Shown here: positions 9,152 through 17,690 of the stretch, piece by piece | Layout of the letters: each line of letters starts with the position of its first letter | Position numbering within the stretch: position 1 is the first letter of the stretch | Source of the DNA: JAPKEZ01 sp047638975 | Lineage (GTDB): Bacteria; Planctomycetota; UBA1135 | Direction of reading: 5' to 3' | Assembly (NCBI GenBank): GCA_047638975.1 | Contig: JBLINB010000001.1 | Span: 1-64,000 of the forward strand | DNA length: 64,000 nucleotides | Program-made: the position numbers and the translations under genes | Notes under the pieces: model-generated | Database searches by the model: none | Seen by the model: only the letters and a program-made list of their open reading frames with translations | Told to the model about the DNA's origin: nothing

Positions 9152-11275
9152 TTATTTCTCTATTAGAGTTTTGAACAACGAGACTCCGTCTAGATTATCA
9201 GGAGCTGTTACCGTAAACAACTCATAAAGAGTTGCCGTAACATCTTCGAGGGCCGGATTATCGATTAAATCGCGACCGTTTACGCTGACTATCGTGCCGC
9301 GTACTAATTCGGGGTCCATTAAGTGCGAGCCTGACCAGCGCGAGTCGTTATCAACGATAACACCTTCGCCAGTAACTGCGCCAGTAGCGCATTCGTCGGA
9401 AGCTCCAAAGCCAACGTTAAAACCCAGCTGCAAGTCAGGGGCATTAACCACTTCGTCGCCACTGAAAACTTCAGTTGCGCGTTTTACAGACGTGAATACG
9501 TTAGTGCCACTTTCAGGATCAGTCATAGCCAACAATTTGGACGAGATTTCGTTCATCAAGGAATCTGCCTCGCTATCGCTAACAATACCCTGTGATTCGC
9601 GCCCTTGCCGGTTAATTATGATGCCATTAAAACCAACGGCATAGGCTTTGGACTGCGACCAATCAATTTCGTCACCCGCCAAACCATGTGCCCCCGTTTT
9701 GGTTTTACCCTCGGCCATAACTAAATAGCCTTCTTGCACTAGCCAATCGTTAATGTGCATTTTGCGGTGGAACGGAGCGAAGCCGTGATCGGACATCACC
9801 AATACCTCGATTTCGTTGCCATGCTTTTTCTCGAGCTCGTCAACGCGCGCCATTAACTCGCCAAACATCGTGTCGACCTGTGAATAAACACGGTCGATCT
9901 GCTTATCAAAAGCCACGCCAGCATATTCGCCGTCATCTTCTTGATGCGGATGCGCGTCGTCACTAGTGTGCCACAACATATGGCAACGCATGTCGAGTGA
10001 GCCTGTGTACAGAAACAGTAAGCCACCGGTTTCGTCAATTTGATCGAGGCCGTAATGCATCATTGCAGTACGCTCTTCAAGCACCATATCGGATTCGTTA
10101 ATGAACCCAGCCGTATCAAGCACGTGCCCTTTATAAGCTTTGTAAGCATCGGCAAAGCCTTGCACGAAGTATGGGCCAATCGCGTCAGCCAACTCGCCGG
10201 AAGCTTCTTCTGGACTCGAGATTGGAGAGACGGGCGACCATGGGTCGAACTGCACTGGCACTGCGTATGCCTCAAATGGTTCGGCCGAGATAAACCTAAA
10301 GCGTGTGTAACCAGCAACCGGGATCAGGCCGCCTAACATCGAAAATTCGATAGGCACCCAGTTAGACCAATCGCCTAATTCGGCAGTCGCATATTGGCCG
10401 TCGATATCTACTGCCAAGACCGGAGTCTCGTTAGTGTTATCAACCATCAAGTTAATCGCTGTAAAAACTTCTTGCTCGCGCTCGATTTTCTTAGCGACCT
10501 TATTTGCTTCAGCAAAGTCGCCGGCATCTTCAGCGGCGTGTTGCTCGTCAAGCAGGTCATCTACATTAATCATGGTGTCGGCTGGACCATAAATACGCGA
10601 TGACGATCTCCAGAACTTTCCTTCACTGCGCTTCTTCATCTTAATACGCTCGACGCGGTAAGAGTCTGACACACGCGCGCTTTGGGATTCGTTTTCGGTG
10701 AACAGATAGGCTACGCCCGAAAGTGCGCCGACTAAATCGGGAGTGCCCATATCAGGGAACACCACAGCTTTCGATTCGGTTAACGGGTAAGCGGCTGGCA
10801 TACGGTGGACATACACTGGCACCCCATCCTCTGACATGACTTCCCAGAATGCTGGAAATTTACGCGTAGATCGCGAAGCGCCACCGCTTAGGGGCACGTC
10901 GTAACCAAACAATGTCATTTCCATGCCGACTTCATCTGTCTCGACCATCGACGACTGAATACTGTAATCATCGCGGTTGACATGAATAAAATCGTAAAGC
11001 CCATGCTTACCAGGGTTCACTCCACTGATAAAGTTCGACCAAGCTACCGGTGATTGTGGTGGCCACGAGGTTTGCAACGACTGAAAATTAGAGCCGCTAG
11101 CAATTGCCTTCGCAAAGTTCGGCATCAAGCCACGGTCGATACGCTCTTGCAACATTTCTGGATCGAGTCCGTCAACGCCAAAAACTACCACGCGCTTTTC
11201 TGACTGCAATCCGCCGTCGGAACATGCGCCAAATAACACGCATGCAGCTATACAAATGATTGAGGTAGTTTTCAT
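9152..11275 (-). CDS. Exported alkaline-phosphatase-superfamily phosphodiesterase, lipoprotein
   Basis: The 707-residue product has a lipoprotein signal peptide (LFGAC, Cys18) and a type I phosphodiesterase/nucleotide pyrophosphatase fold. A metal-binding Asp lies in VFGVDGLD (Asp35). A predicted nucleophile Ser75 sits in QSPVAW, where NPP-type enzymes hold Thr or Ser, followed by SGVNPGKHG. Late metal ligands are in VMSDHGFAPFH. A long insertion separates the two halves of the active site. Substrate is unknown; phosphodiester or sulfate ester bonds in surface glycans or lipids are possible. Its ATG overlaps the stop of the upstream paralogue by one base (TAATG). A third paralogue lies at 30299-32602. 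Confidence 0.8.
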   Translation of the reverse strand: MKTTSIICIAACVLFGACSDGGLQSEKRVVVFGVDGLDPEMLQERIDRGLMPNFAKAIASGSNFQSLQTSWPPQSPVAWSNFISGVNPGKHGLYDFIHVNRDDYSIQSSMVETDEVGMEMTLFGYDVPLSGGASRSTRKFPAFWEVMSEDGVPVYVHRMPAAYPLTESKAVVFPDMGTPDLVGALSGVAYLFTENESQSARVSDSYRVERIKMKKRSEGKFWRSSSRIYGPADTMINVDDLLDEQHAAEDAGDFAEANKVAKKIEREQEVFTAINLMVDNTNETPVLAVDIDGQYATAELGDWSNWVPIEFSMLGGLIPVAGYTRFRFISAEPFEAYAVPVQFDPWSPVSPISSPEEASGELADAIGPYFVQGFADAYKAYKGHVLDTAGFINESDMVLEERTAMMHYGLDQIDETGGLLFLYTGSLDMRCHMLWHTSDDAHPHQEDDGEYAGVAFDKQIDRVYSQVDTMFGELMARVDELEKKHGNEIEVLVMSDHGFAPFHRKMHINDWLVQEGYLVMAEGKTKTGAHGLAGDEIDWSQSKAYAVGFNGIIINRQGRESQGIVSDSEADSLMNEISSKLLAMTDPESGTNVFTSVKRATEVFSGDEVVNAPDLQLGFNVGFGASDECATGAVTGEGVIVDNDSRWSGSHLMDPELVRGTIVSVNGRDLIDNPALEDVTATLYELFTVTAPDNLDGVSLFKTLIEK

Positions 11276-13410
11276 TAAAACAGTGACTTCCCTTGCATGT
11301 TAGCCGGCACGTCTACTCCGAATAGTTTAAGAGCGGTTGGCCCCAAATCCATTAAGTTTGGTGTGTCGGAATTAATTGGCGTATCTGAAAACAGCACACC
11401 AGGCACTTCGCGTGGATCGATGCAGTGATCGCCAGACCACGACTTGGTATTGTCGGAGAATACTTCAACAGGGCATGCGCCAGTTGCGCAATCCCATGCG
11501 TTGCGGTAACCCCGCCTGTAGCCCATGAATAAATCTGGAGCTTGAAACACATAGGGGCCTGTGAAAATCTTTTCGGCATCGAATACTTCGCGGAAAACTT
11601 TTTCGCCATCTTTCGGGTCGATCAACGCTGAAAGCTTTGCAACGATTTCAGCCTTGAGGGCCGCCAACTCTTCGCCCTCGGCAACAATGCCGTCGCGCTC
11701 ACGTGCCGCACGATTAATGAACATACCGGTTAGACCAAGCGAGAAGGCCCTGGTCTTGTGCCAATCAACATCTTGCAACCAATCACGAGAGAGCTGCTTG
11801 CCAGACGCTTCATCGACCGGCGCTGAACTTTTCAGCACCAAGTAACCATTATCACGCAACCAAGCATTTAAGTTAATACCGCGCTTAAATTGGCAGAAGC
11901 CATGGTCAGAAATAATCATTAAGCGATCGCGCTTAGGATTTATCTTTTTACGCACCTCACCGATTAAGTCATCAGCGATATTGTAAATCTCAGCAATTTT
12001 GTCTTTGCCCCACTCGGTGTCTTTCCCTTCATTAGCAGGATGGCTTTCATCAAGATAACGGTGGAACATATGCGAGACACGGTCGGTGCCATCAAACACA
12101 CAAACTATCGAGCCCTTTGGCGTTTTATCGAGTGCATCGAACAATTGGCTACGACGCTCTTGCCAAATGTTAAGCGCCTGCTTCCAGAATGCTTCTTCAT
12201 CTATCACGCGCTCGTTGAGTGCCCAAGTATCTTCGGCCAAACCGAGCGTTGCAAACGGACCATGCTTTTTAGCAAGGTAAATTGAGTAAACAGTCGGATA
12301 CGCAATCGGCATAGCCGGGTTTGACGGGTCGATATTAATCGGAGTCATGTACAAGCCAAACTCTGGGCCCGTGCCCATGCAGTAGAAACGCGCGATGCCC
12401 ATAACCTTTGCTTTACCCTTCTTGGATTTGAACTCTAGAGTAATCCAGTCTGAATAATCTTTAACACCTATGTCGACGATTTGCTCGTGCCCCTTAGCAC
12501 CAATCGTCAAACGAATTTTTTCATTTTCGATGAGGACGTCGACACGCATCGCAATACGCATCGGGCTTACTTCGTTAGCCGAAGGATCTTGCGGGCCCGT
12601 TATTGGGCAGCGCATGGTGTCACCCGAACGACCAACCATCAATACATCACCACCGGCATCAGGCCCGGAAAGAGCTGGATCTGTAGTCCAGAAAGTGAAG
12701 CTGCCTTGTGTACCCTTTAGGTCAGGGACGCACATGCCACTTAAACACACGCCGTTAAATTCTTCAGGAGGAAAAGTGATCGGCACCCGGATGATATTTG
12801 AAAAAATACCTTTTTCACCGAGGGTTTTCCACCATGGTGTGCCTTTGCGTAGCAAACGCATACTTGATGTCGATTTCTTAAAGAACTCTTTCTTGCCAAT
12901 CTTCAACAGCGCTTTTTCGCCAGTGTTAATTTCGGTAGAAGAAAGAATCGGTAAATACGTACACGGGTCACGTGTAATAAAATCGAAGATATTGTGACGT
13001 GAAGAATCTACACCTGTAGAGAATGACGACCATGCCACTGGCGACATTGAAGGATATGACGTTTCTAGGGGACTAAAGGTTCCCTCTTCAGCAAGCGCCT
13101 TCATGTTTGGCATACGCCCTTCATCCATGAAACGTTGTGCGAGGCGGGGGTCCATGCCATCGAAACCGACAATCACCAATCGCTTGACATCACCCTTGAT
13201 ACGACCTTTACCCGTTGCAAAACGGTAAATCATTTTTAGCGGGTAAATTGCCAAAATGCCTATCGCTAAGAATAGCGAGCCAATCAACACTAGACCTCCT
13301 GATAAAAAGGCAAATCCGGCACCAGGGCCGATATATGCATGCGCTGGTTCGGGACCGGCTAACCACGCTATGGCTACGGCAAAACACAGGAGGAGTTTCT
13401 TGCTCTTCAT
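11275..13410 (-). CDS. Alkaline-phosphatase-superfamily phosphodiesterase with YIGPGAG N-terminus
   Basis: This 711-residue paralogue has a signal peptide ending near AHA, then the motif AYIGPGAG and a transmembrane segment (about 33-58). The catalytic domain therefore probably faces the periplasm while staying anchored. Metal-binding Asp84 lies in VGFDGMD. The predicted nucleophile Ser123 lies in SMSPVAW, and late ligands are in IISDHGFCQFKRG. It is the first gene of a four-gene operon (AlkP, AlkP, RHH-like, membrane protein), since a terminator separates it from cysC upstream. A TAATTA hexamer sits 7-12 bases before the ATG and could be its -10 element. The substrate cannot be inferred. Confidence 0.8.
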   Translation of the reverse strand: MKSKKLLLCFAVAIAWLAGPEPAHAYIGPGAGFAFLSGGLVLIGSLFLAIGILAIYPLKMIYRFATGKGRIKGDVKRLVIVGFDGMDPRLAQRFMDEGRMPNMKALAEEGTFSPLETSYPSMSPVAWSSFSTGVDSSRHNIFDFITRDPCTYLPILSSTEINTGEKALLKIGKKEFFKKSTSSMRLLRKGTPWWKTLGEKGIFSNIIRVPITFPPEEFNGVCLSGMCVPDLKGTQGSFTFWTTDPALSGPDAGGDVLMVGRSGDTMRCPITGPQDPSANEVSPMRIAMRVDVLIENEKIRLTIGAKGHEQIVDIGVKDYSDWITLEFKSKKGKAKVMGIARFYCMGTGPEFGLYMTPINIDPSNPAMPIAYPTVYSIYLAKKHGPFATLGLAEDTWALNERVIDEEAFWKQALNIWQERRSQLFDALDKTPKGSIVCVFDGTDRVSHMFHRYLDESHPANEGKDTEWGKDKIAEIYNIADDLIGEVRKKINPKRDRLMIISDHGFCQFKRGINLNAWLRDNGYLVLKSSAPVDEASGKQLSRDWLQDVDWHKTRAFSLGLTGMFINRAARERDGIVAEGEELAALKAEIVAKLSALIDPKDGEKVFREVFDAEKIFTGPYVFQAPDLFMGYRRGYRNAWDCATGACPVEVFSDNTKSWSGDHCIDPREVPGVLFSDTPINSDTPNLMDLGPTALKLFGVDVPANMQGKSLF

Positions 13411-13441
13411 CTAGGGTAATTATGATTTATTCGAGGATAAG

Positions 13442-13468
13442 AAGAAAGGGGCATAGAGCCCCTTTCTT
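13442..13468 (-). terminator. Intrinsic terminator of the sat-AlkP-cysC operon
   Basis: A perfect 11-bp stem (arms at 13442-13452 and 13458-13468) with a 5-base loop lies 17 bases after the cysC stop. The minus strand continues with a pyrimidine-rich run. It separates the cysC operon from the AlkP operon that starts at 13410. Confidence 0.75.
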
Positions 13469-13484
13469 AATTTAGCTGTCTTAT

Positions 13485-14036
13485 TTAAACACTTGCTACA
13501 GCACTAGCGATGTAGCCATTCTCTTCGAGATAAGCCATAATCACAGCAAGTGATTCTTCGGCGTTTTGAGTCTCGGAGTTAACAACAATCTCTGCATTCT
13601 CTGGAGCCTCATAAGGATCAGAAATACCAGTGAAATTCTTAATTTCGCCAGAGATAGCCTTAGCGTACAAGCCTTTCACGTCGCGGCGTGTCAATTCGTC
13701 GATGGAACACTCGGCGTAAACTTCGATGAAGTTACGTGCCATTGTGCGGCATTGGTCGCGCACTTCGGCATACGGTGAAATCGCAGCTGTGATTACAGCA
13801 GCGCCATTACGAGAAAGCAGCTTTGCCACGTAACCGATACGGCGTACGTTGGTGTCACGGTCTTCTTTAGAAAAGCCTAAACCTTTTGAAAGGTTTTCAC
13901 GCACTTCGTCACCGTCAAGAACCTCGACGGACGCACCACGTTGACGCAATTCACCTTCGATCATGCGAGACAGAGTAGATTTACCTGAGCCTGATAGGCC
14001 AGTAAACCAGAGAACAAATCCTTTTGTTTTAGTCAT
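13485..14036 (-). CDS. cysC: Adenylyl-sulfate kinase
   Basis: The 183-residue protein phosphorylates APS to PAPS. It carries the P-loop GLSGSGKST, the APS-binding block LDGDEVRENLSKGLGFSKEDR and the lid region KGLYAKAISGEIKNFTG, all typical of APS kinases. It is the last gene of the sat operon, 19 bases downstream of a small AlkP-like gene, and is followed by a terminator. No PAPS reductase, sulfite reductase or sulfotransferase gene is in the window, so the fate of the PAPS (reduction or sulfation) is open. Confidence 0.95.
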   Translation of the reverse strand: MTKTKGFVLWFTGLSGSGKSTLSRMIEGELRQRGASVEVLDGDEVRENLSKGLGFSKEDRDTNVRRIGYVAKLLSRNGAAVITAAISPYAEVRDQCRTMARNFIEVYAECSIDELTRRDVKGLYAKAISGEIKNFTGISDPYEAPENAEIVVNSETQNAEESLAVIMAYLEENGYIASAVASV

Positions 14037-14055
14037 TTTTTTAGGGGTTAGGAAC

Positions 14056-14973
14056 TTACTTAAGTTTTCCTTCTAGGAATGGAACTTCGAAGCACTTTTC
14101 GTGCATGATTGGACCGTGTCCAAAGTAACCTGCTTCACCAAACAATTCACCGTGGTCAGCAGTAACGATGACCCAAGTGTCTTTAGGAAGCATGTCGTAA
14201 AAGCGTGGGAATACAACTTTGTCGAGGTATTTCACGGTATCTATTTGACGTTGACGACATTTCTCGATCATTTCCATGTCCATCCAGGCACCTGACTCGT
14301 TGTCTGAGATTAAATCGCCAGAGTCGTCGTCAATTTGCTTGTCGAGCTTACGGAAAATTCCGTTAACACCTGAAATGTGTGGAAGATCATTTTTGTCTTC
14401 GTCTGGCAAACCATATGGGTAGTGAGTCTCGCCGACGTTCATTAAATAGAACTGCGGAGTGTTACCCTTAAGGCCTTTAGATTGGCGCGTTTTGTGGTTT
14501 TCGATATCATCAAGCATCGCCAACATATCATTATGCTTAGGCATTAACTTAAAAGTATCGAAGTCGCGGTTGATGCCCGTTGCTGGATTTAGAACCGGCA
14601 ATGAAACCAAAGCGTGATTCTCGTACCCCATCGACTTCATGTATGAAGGCAACCATAGGTGCGGGATCATTGCTTCAAAGCCAGCCTCATCTACACCCAG
14701 ACGATCTTTGAATTTATAAAGATCTTCTTTGTAGTATTCAGAAGCATAAACCTCGGTCGGGCTAGTATGCGGTACTAAACCTGTGAGCAAGTTATAGTGC
14801 GATGGCGCTGTCCAACCGGCGTAAGAGTAACGCTTTTCAACGTTATGTAGGCCTCCACAAAGCTTAGCTATGTTCTCTGGTTCAGCCGCCATGAATGAAT
14901 CGTAGCGACAAGAGTCGAGGGTAATTACGAACAAGTGATTGTTCGTGCGTTTATCTTTGAAGAGGCCAAACAT
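14056..14973 (-). CDS. Cytoplasmic sulfatase-like AlkP-superfamily hydrolase
   Basis: The 305-residue protein starts directly with a catalytic fold and has no signal peptide, unlike the other AlkP members in the window. Asp20 in VITLDSCRYD is a predicted metal ligand. Thr55 in GWTAPSHYNLLTG sits at the nucleophile position, and TADHGELFGEAGYFGHG supplies late ligands. The sulfatase formylglycine motif (CxPxR) is absent, so it is probably not a classical sulfatase; phosphodiester or phosphosulfate hydrolysis is possible. It is enclosed between sat (9 bases upstream) and cysC (19 bases downstream), which suggests that its substrate belongs to sulfate activation or sulfated products. Confidence 0.75.
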   Translation of the reverse strand: MFGLFKDKRTNNHLFVITLDSCRYDSFMAAEPENIAKLCGGLHNVEKRYSYAGWTAPSHYNLLTGLVPHTSPTEVYASEYYKEDLYKFKDRLGVDEAGFEAMIPHLWLPSYMKSMGYENHALVSLPVLNPATGINRDFDTFKLMPKHNDMLAMLDDIENHKTRQSKGLKGNTPQFYLMNVGETHYPYGLPDEDKNDLPHISGVNGIFRKLDKQIDDDSGDLISDNESGAWMDMEMIEKCRQRQIDTVKYLDKVVFPRFYDMLPKDTWVIVTADHGELFGEAGYFGHGPIMHEKCFEVPFLEGKLK

Positions 14974-14982
14974 GTTTTTTAA

Positions 14983-16134
14983 TTAAGCGTTTGTCGGAGT
15001 AGCGTATGACTCGATTAAGATATCGGCTACCTCTGGACGTGTGAATTCTGCTGGTGGGCGAATGCCTTCTGCCAACATATCACGCACTTTTGTTCCGCTT
15101 AAGAAGATCTTATCTTCGTTGCCAGCTGGTGATGACTTTGTTGAAGCCATGCCGCCAGTTAACTTGCAGTAGAATGCGTGCTCGAAAAGAAGCGTTTCGA
15201 TTAGAATTTCACCTTCTTCGAACTGCTTGAAGATATCTTGCGCATCAAAAGTGCCGTAGTAAGAACCGACACCTGCATGGTCGCGACCAATGATGATGTG
15301 AGTACATCCGTAGTTTTGACGGCATAGCGCGTGCAAAATCGCCTCGCGTGGGCCACCATAACGCATAGCTTGTGGGTAAACAGCAAGCATAGTGCGATCT
15401 AGAGGGTAGTACTTATTAAGTAGTGCGTGGTAGCAAGCCATACGCACATCACTAGGGATGTCGTCTGCCTTAGTATCGCCTACAAGTGGGTGAACCAACA
15501 AACCGTCAACCTGCTCGATAGCAACCTTAGTTAGGTATTCGTGCGCGCGATGAATCGGGTTACGTGTTTGGAATGCAACGATCTTGTTCCAGCCTTTCGC
15601 GGCAAATGCTGCACGCGAATCTGTTGGCGTTAAACGGTATTCGTTGTGCTTAGGGTAAGCAGGTAGATTTGCAACCTCGATGGAACCGCCGACATAAGTA
15701 TCGCCAATTGAGTTGAGGTAATCAGAAGCAGGATGCTCAGCATCGCCCTGGTAACACTTTGTTAACTCGGCAGCTTTATCTGGCTGGTAAGAATCACTTA
15801 CTGTCATGACACCATAAACAGTGCCGTCTTCGCCAACCAATGCCACTTCGTCGCCTGCTGCAGCTGATTCGCCGGCTTTCGGTGACAAAACCACTGGTAG
15901 TGGCCATGCGATGCCATTTGCAAGACGCATGTTATCGCATACGCCGTTGTAATCGTCTGCACCCATGAAACCCGTTAGTGGGCTCATAGCGCCGGTAGCA
16001 ATCATTTCGAGGTCGCTAGTTTCGCGTGAGTTAAGAGTAATTTTCGCTAGGCCTTCTGCCTTAGCCAATAGAGCTGTACGCGCGTCGCCTTCGACTACGC
16101 AATTTACAAGTGTTCCGCCGTGTGGAGCAATCAT
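14983..16134 (-). CDS. sat: Sulfate adenylyltransferase (ATP sulfurylase)
   Basis: The 383-residue enzyme forms APS from sulfate and ATP. Diagnostic motifs are FQTRNPIHRAHEYL, QAMRYGGPREAILHA and GRDHAGVGSYYG, which bind ATP and sulfate in the monomeric Sat family. Length fits bacterial Sat without a fused APS kinase. It lies 32 bases downstream of an RHH regulator gene and upstream of the AlkP-like gene and cysC. The operon promoter and a likely operator lie before the RHH gene. Confidence 0.95.
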   Translation of the reverse strand: MIAPHGGTLVNCVVEGDARTALLAKAEGLAKITLNSRETSDLEMIATGAMSPLTGFMGADDYNGVCDNMRLANGIAWPLPVVLSPKAGESAAAGDEVALVGEDGTVYGVMTVSDSYQPDKAAELTKCYQGDAEHPASDYLNSIGDTYVGGSIEVANLPAYPKHNEYRLTPTDSRAAFAAKGWNKIVAFQTRNPIHRAHEYLTKVAIEQVDGLLVHPLVGDTKADDIPSDVRMACYHALLNKYYPLDRTMLAVYPQAMRYGGPREAILHALCRQNYGCTHIIIGRDHAGVGSYYGTFDAQDIFKQFEEGEILIETLLFEHAFYCKLTGGMASTKSSPAGNEDKIFLSGTKVRDMLAEGIRPPAEFTRPEVADILIESYATPTNA

Positions 16135-16166
16135 CTGATTATTTTTTGTGTTGGGAAAGGTAAGGT

Positions 16167-16385
16167 TTAAAGATACCCTAGATTTTTGAGCTTTTGGCGG
16201 ATTGCCGCTAGCTCGTCTGGTGAGAACTCTTGTTCATCTTTGGACTCAACTTCGCTCATCAAATCACGTAATACGTAAACGACAAACTCGGTTGGCGATG
16301 AGAAACCAGAATTAGCAATAACCTGCTGTACTCTGCGATACAGAGGACGAGGTATTTTTACTGTTACTTTAGTTTCTTTTTGCAT
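16167..16385 (-). CDS. Ribbon-helix-helix regulator of the sat operon (predicted)
   Basis: The 72-residue protein begins with a strand of alternating residues (TKVTVKIPRPLY), then helix RRVQQVIANSG and helix SPTEFVVYVLRDLMSE. This is the CopG/Arc-type RHH pattern with basic residues suited to DNA contact. The tail ends KLKNLGYL, echoing the RHH-like protein at 8953-9150. The start at 16385 is preferred because AAGG lies 6 bases upstream and the six extra residues of the longer frame add nothing. A perfect 16-bp palindrome and a weaker copy lie 25-63 bases upstream, which suggests autoregulation of the RHH-sat-AlkP-cysC operon. Confidence 0.75.
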   Translation of the reverse strand: MQKETKVTVKIPRPLYRRVQQVIANSGFSSPTEFVVYVLRDLMSEVESKDEQEFSPDELAAIRQKLKNLGYL

Positions 16386-16409
16386 GGTGGCCTTGGACCG
16401 CAAGAGTGC

Positions 16410-16425
16410 AATAGATTAACTGATT
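16410..16425. promoter_or_regulatory. Weaker second operator-like site
   Basis: This 16-base site matches the perfect palindrome at 16433-16448 at 11 of 16 positions, and the two centres are 23 bp apart. On the minus strand it contains TAATCT (16413-16418), a plausible -10 element for the RHH-sat operon, so a bound repressor would block the promoter. Confidence 0.4.
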
Positions 16426-16432
16426 GGAGTGC

Positions 16433-16448
16433 GATAGGTTAACCTATC
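16433..16448. promoter_or_regulatory. Perfect 16-bp palindromic operator candidate GATAGGTTAACCTATC
   Basis: The sequence is a perfect inverted repeat located 48 bases before the start of the RHH gene and 140 bases before the divergent lipoprotein gene. RHH dimers bind such symmetric sites, often as tandem pairs. It overlaps the region where a -35 element of the sat operon would lie. Confidence 0.55.
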
Positions 16449-16587
16449 AGGCATTTATTGTCCTACAGCGGCAAATATCGACCTTTGGGGGGCATGTCTG
16501 AAGTGTTTTGGGGTTTTATTTGTGATTTAGCTAGTTTGTTGTAAGATTATTGAGACTAGGCAGTTCCGCCACTCAACTCACAGCAAA

Positions 16588-17079
16588 ATGCGACTTTCTA
16601 CACTAATCTTACTTGGCGCCCTATTTAGCGCCTGTTCTAGCGAATCTATACCCGTTTTCACTGATGCAAGTAGCGCCATTGATCAAGCGGATACCGCCAA
16701 AAGCGCTGGCGACACTGATTTAGCCCAAGCTGGCTACGAATATGCACGCGATAACGGCAGCGATGACATCCAGGCCGACGCCTTGATGGGTTTGTTCGAA
16801 TTGGCATGCGCCAACAGCGACGATGATATGGCATTTGACAATTTTGGCAAGTTGACGGCCACCCATGCCGCAAAACTTACGACTGGCGAACTCAAGCGCA
16901 TGGTAGACATCACAGTCAATGCAGCAACTGTTGAAGCTGGTAATAGCATCCTAGATTATGCGATGGCAACTTTTCCAGAAATGAAAGACGATCTGGTTAA
17001 CCCGGCTAAAGCTCTTGAGGCGATTCGTACGGAAGGACCAGGTGCCGACCTTAGTGGTTTAGGCTACGCAGGCGATTGA
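16588..17079 (+). CDS. Small lipoprotein of unknown function
   Basis: The 163-residue protein has a clear lipoprotein signal peptide with lipobox FSAC (Cys16). It continues as a mostly helical, acidic, alanine-rich repeat-like domain that may be TPR-like (AGYEYARDNGSDD, ADALMGLFELAC). It ends LSGLGYAGD, similar to the LGY tails of the two small RHH-like proteins. I do not recognise a family. A TAAGAT hexamer at 16532-16537 may be its -10 element, giving a leader of about 40 bases. Its stop overlaps the TTG start of the NagB-like gene, so the two are coupled. Confidence 0.6.
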   Translation: MRLSTLILLGALFSACSSESIPVFTDASSAIDQADTAKSAGDTDLAQAGYEYARDNGSDDIQADALMGLFELACANSDDDMAFDNFGKLTATHAAKLTTGELKRMVDITVNAATVEAGNSILDYAMATFPEMKDDLVNPAKALEAIRTEGPGADLSGLGYAGD

Positions 17080-17690
17080 GCATTGCTCAACAAGCCGTCC
17101 AGCTGATTGCCGAGACACTACGTGACAAGCCCAATGCTAATTTAATGTTAGCTACGGGTTCTACAATGGAACCGCTGTATGCCTTATTGCGCGACGCCGG
17201 TTTAGATTTTAGTCAAGCGAAAACCTTTAACCTTGACGAGTATTATCCGGGCAATCAGTTTCATACCTTTATGGATGAACAATTATTTGAGCATGTAAAC
17301 ATTGATGCCAGCAATATAAATTTTCCGGCCATCGGTTACGACGACCTCATAGCAGCAGCTGGTGGCATCGATTTATGCCTTCTTGGCATCGGCGTTAATG
17401 GTCATATTGCCTTCAATGAGCCCGGTTCAGGCATCGACTCACGCACGCGCGTAGTAGATCTTGACGTCTCGACGCGCGAGCGCAATTCTAAACTAAGTAC
17501 TAGCGTTATTCCGACCCAAGCTATCAGTGTTGGGATTGCGACTATATTAGATTGTAAAAAGATTGTGGTCATCGCCACAGGTGAAGAAAAGGCACATGCG
17601 GTACGCTGTGCGCGCTATGATGATATCAGTGAAAAATGTCCTGCTTCTTTTTTGCAGACACACGCTGACATCACATGGCTAGTTTCTTAA
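17076..17690 (+). CDS. nagB: Glucosamine-6-phosphate deaminase
   Basis: The enzyme converts glucosamine-6-phosphate to fructose-6-phosphate and ammonia. Motifs are the phosphate loop LATGSTMEPLY, the catalytic segment FNLDEYYP, and LGIGVNGHIAFNEPG, which holds the ring-opening histidine. The residue before GHI is Asn, as in the shorter Bacillus-type enzymes, rather than the Asp of E. coli. At 204 residues it is short for the family, with lost loops but all core motifs. The start is a TTG overlapping the previous stop (TTGA). Its last 16 bases overlap the next gene, so it belongs to a carbohydrate operon. Confidence 0.88.
   Translation: MSIAQQAVQLIAETLRDKPNANLMLATGSTMEPLYALLRDAGLDFSQAKTFNLDEYYPGNQFHTFMDEQLFEHVNIDASNINFPAIGYDDLIAAAGGIDLCLLGIGVNGHIAFNEPGSGIDSRTRVVDLDVSTRERNSKLSTSVIPTQAISVGIATILDCKKIVVIATGEEKAHAVRCARYDDISEKCPASFLQTHADITWLVS

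Noticed and set aside
14056..14973. Classical sulfatase with formylglycine cysteine
   Set aside because: The only nearby cysteine is in LDSCRYD and the CxPxR/CxSxR motif is absent; Thr55 fills the nucleophile position instead.
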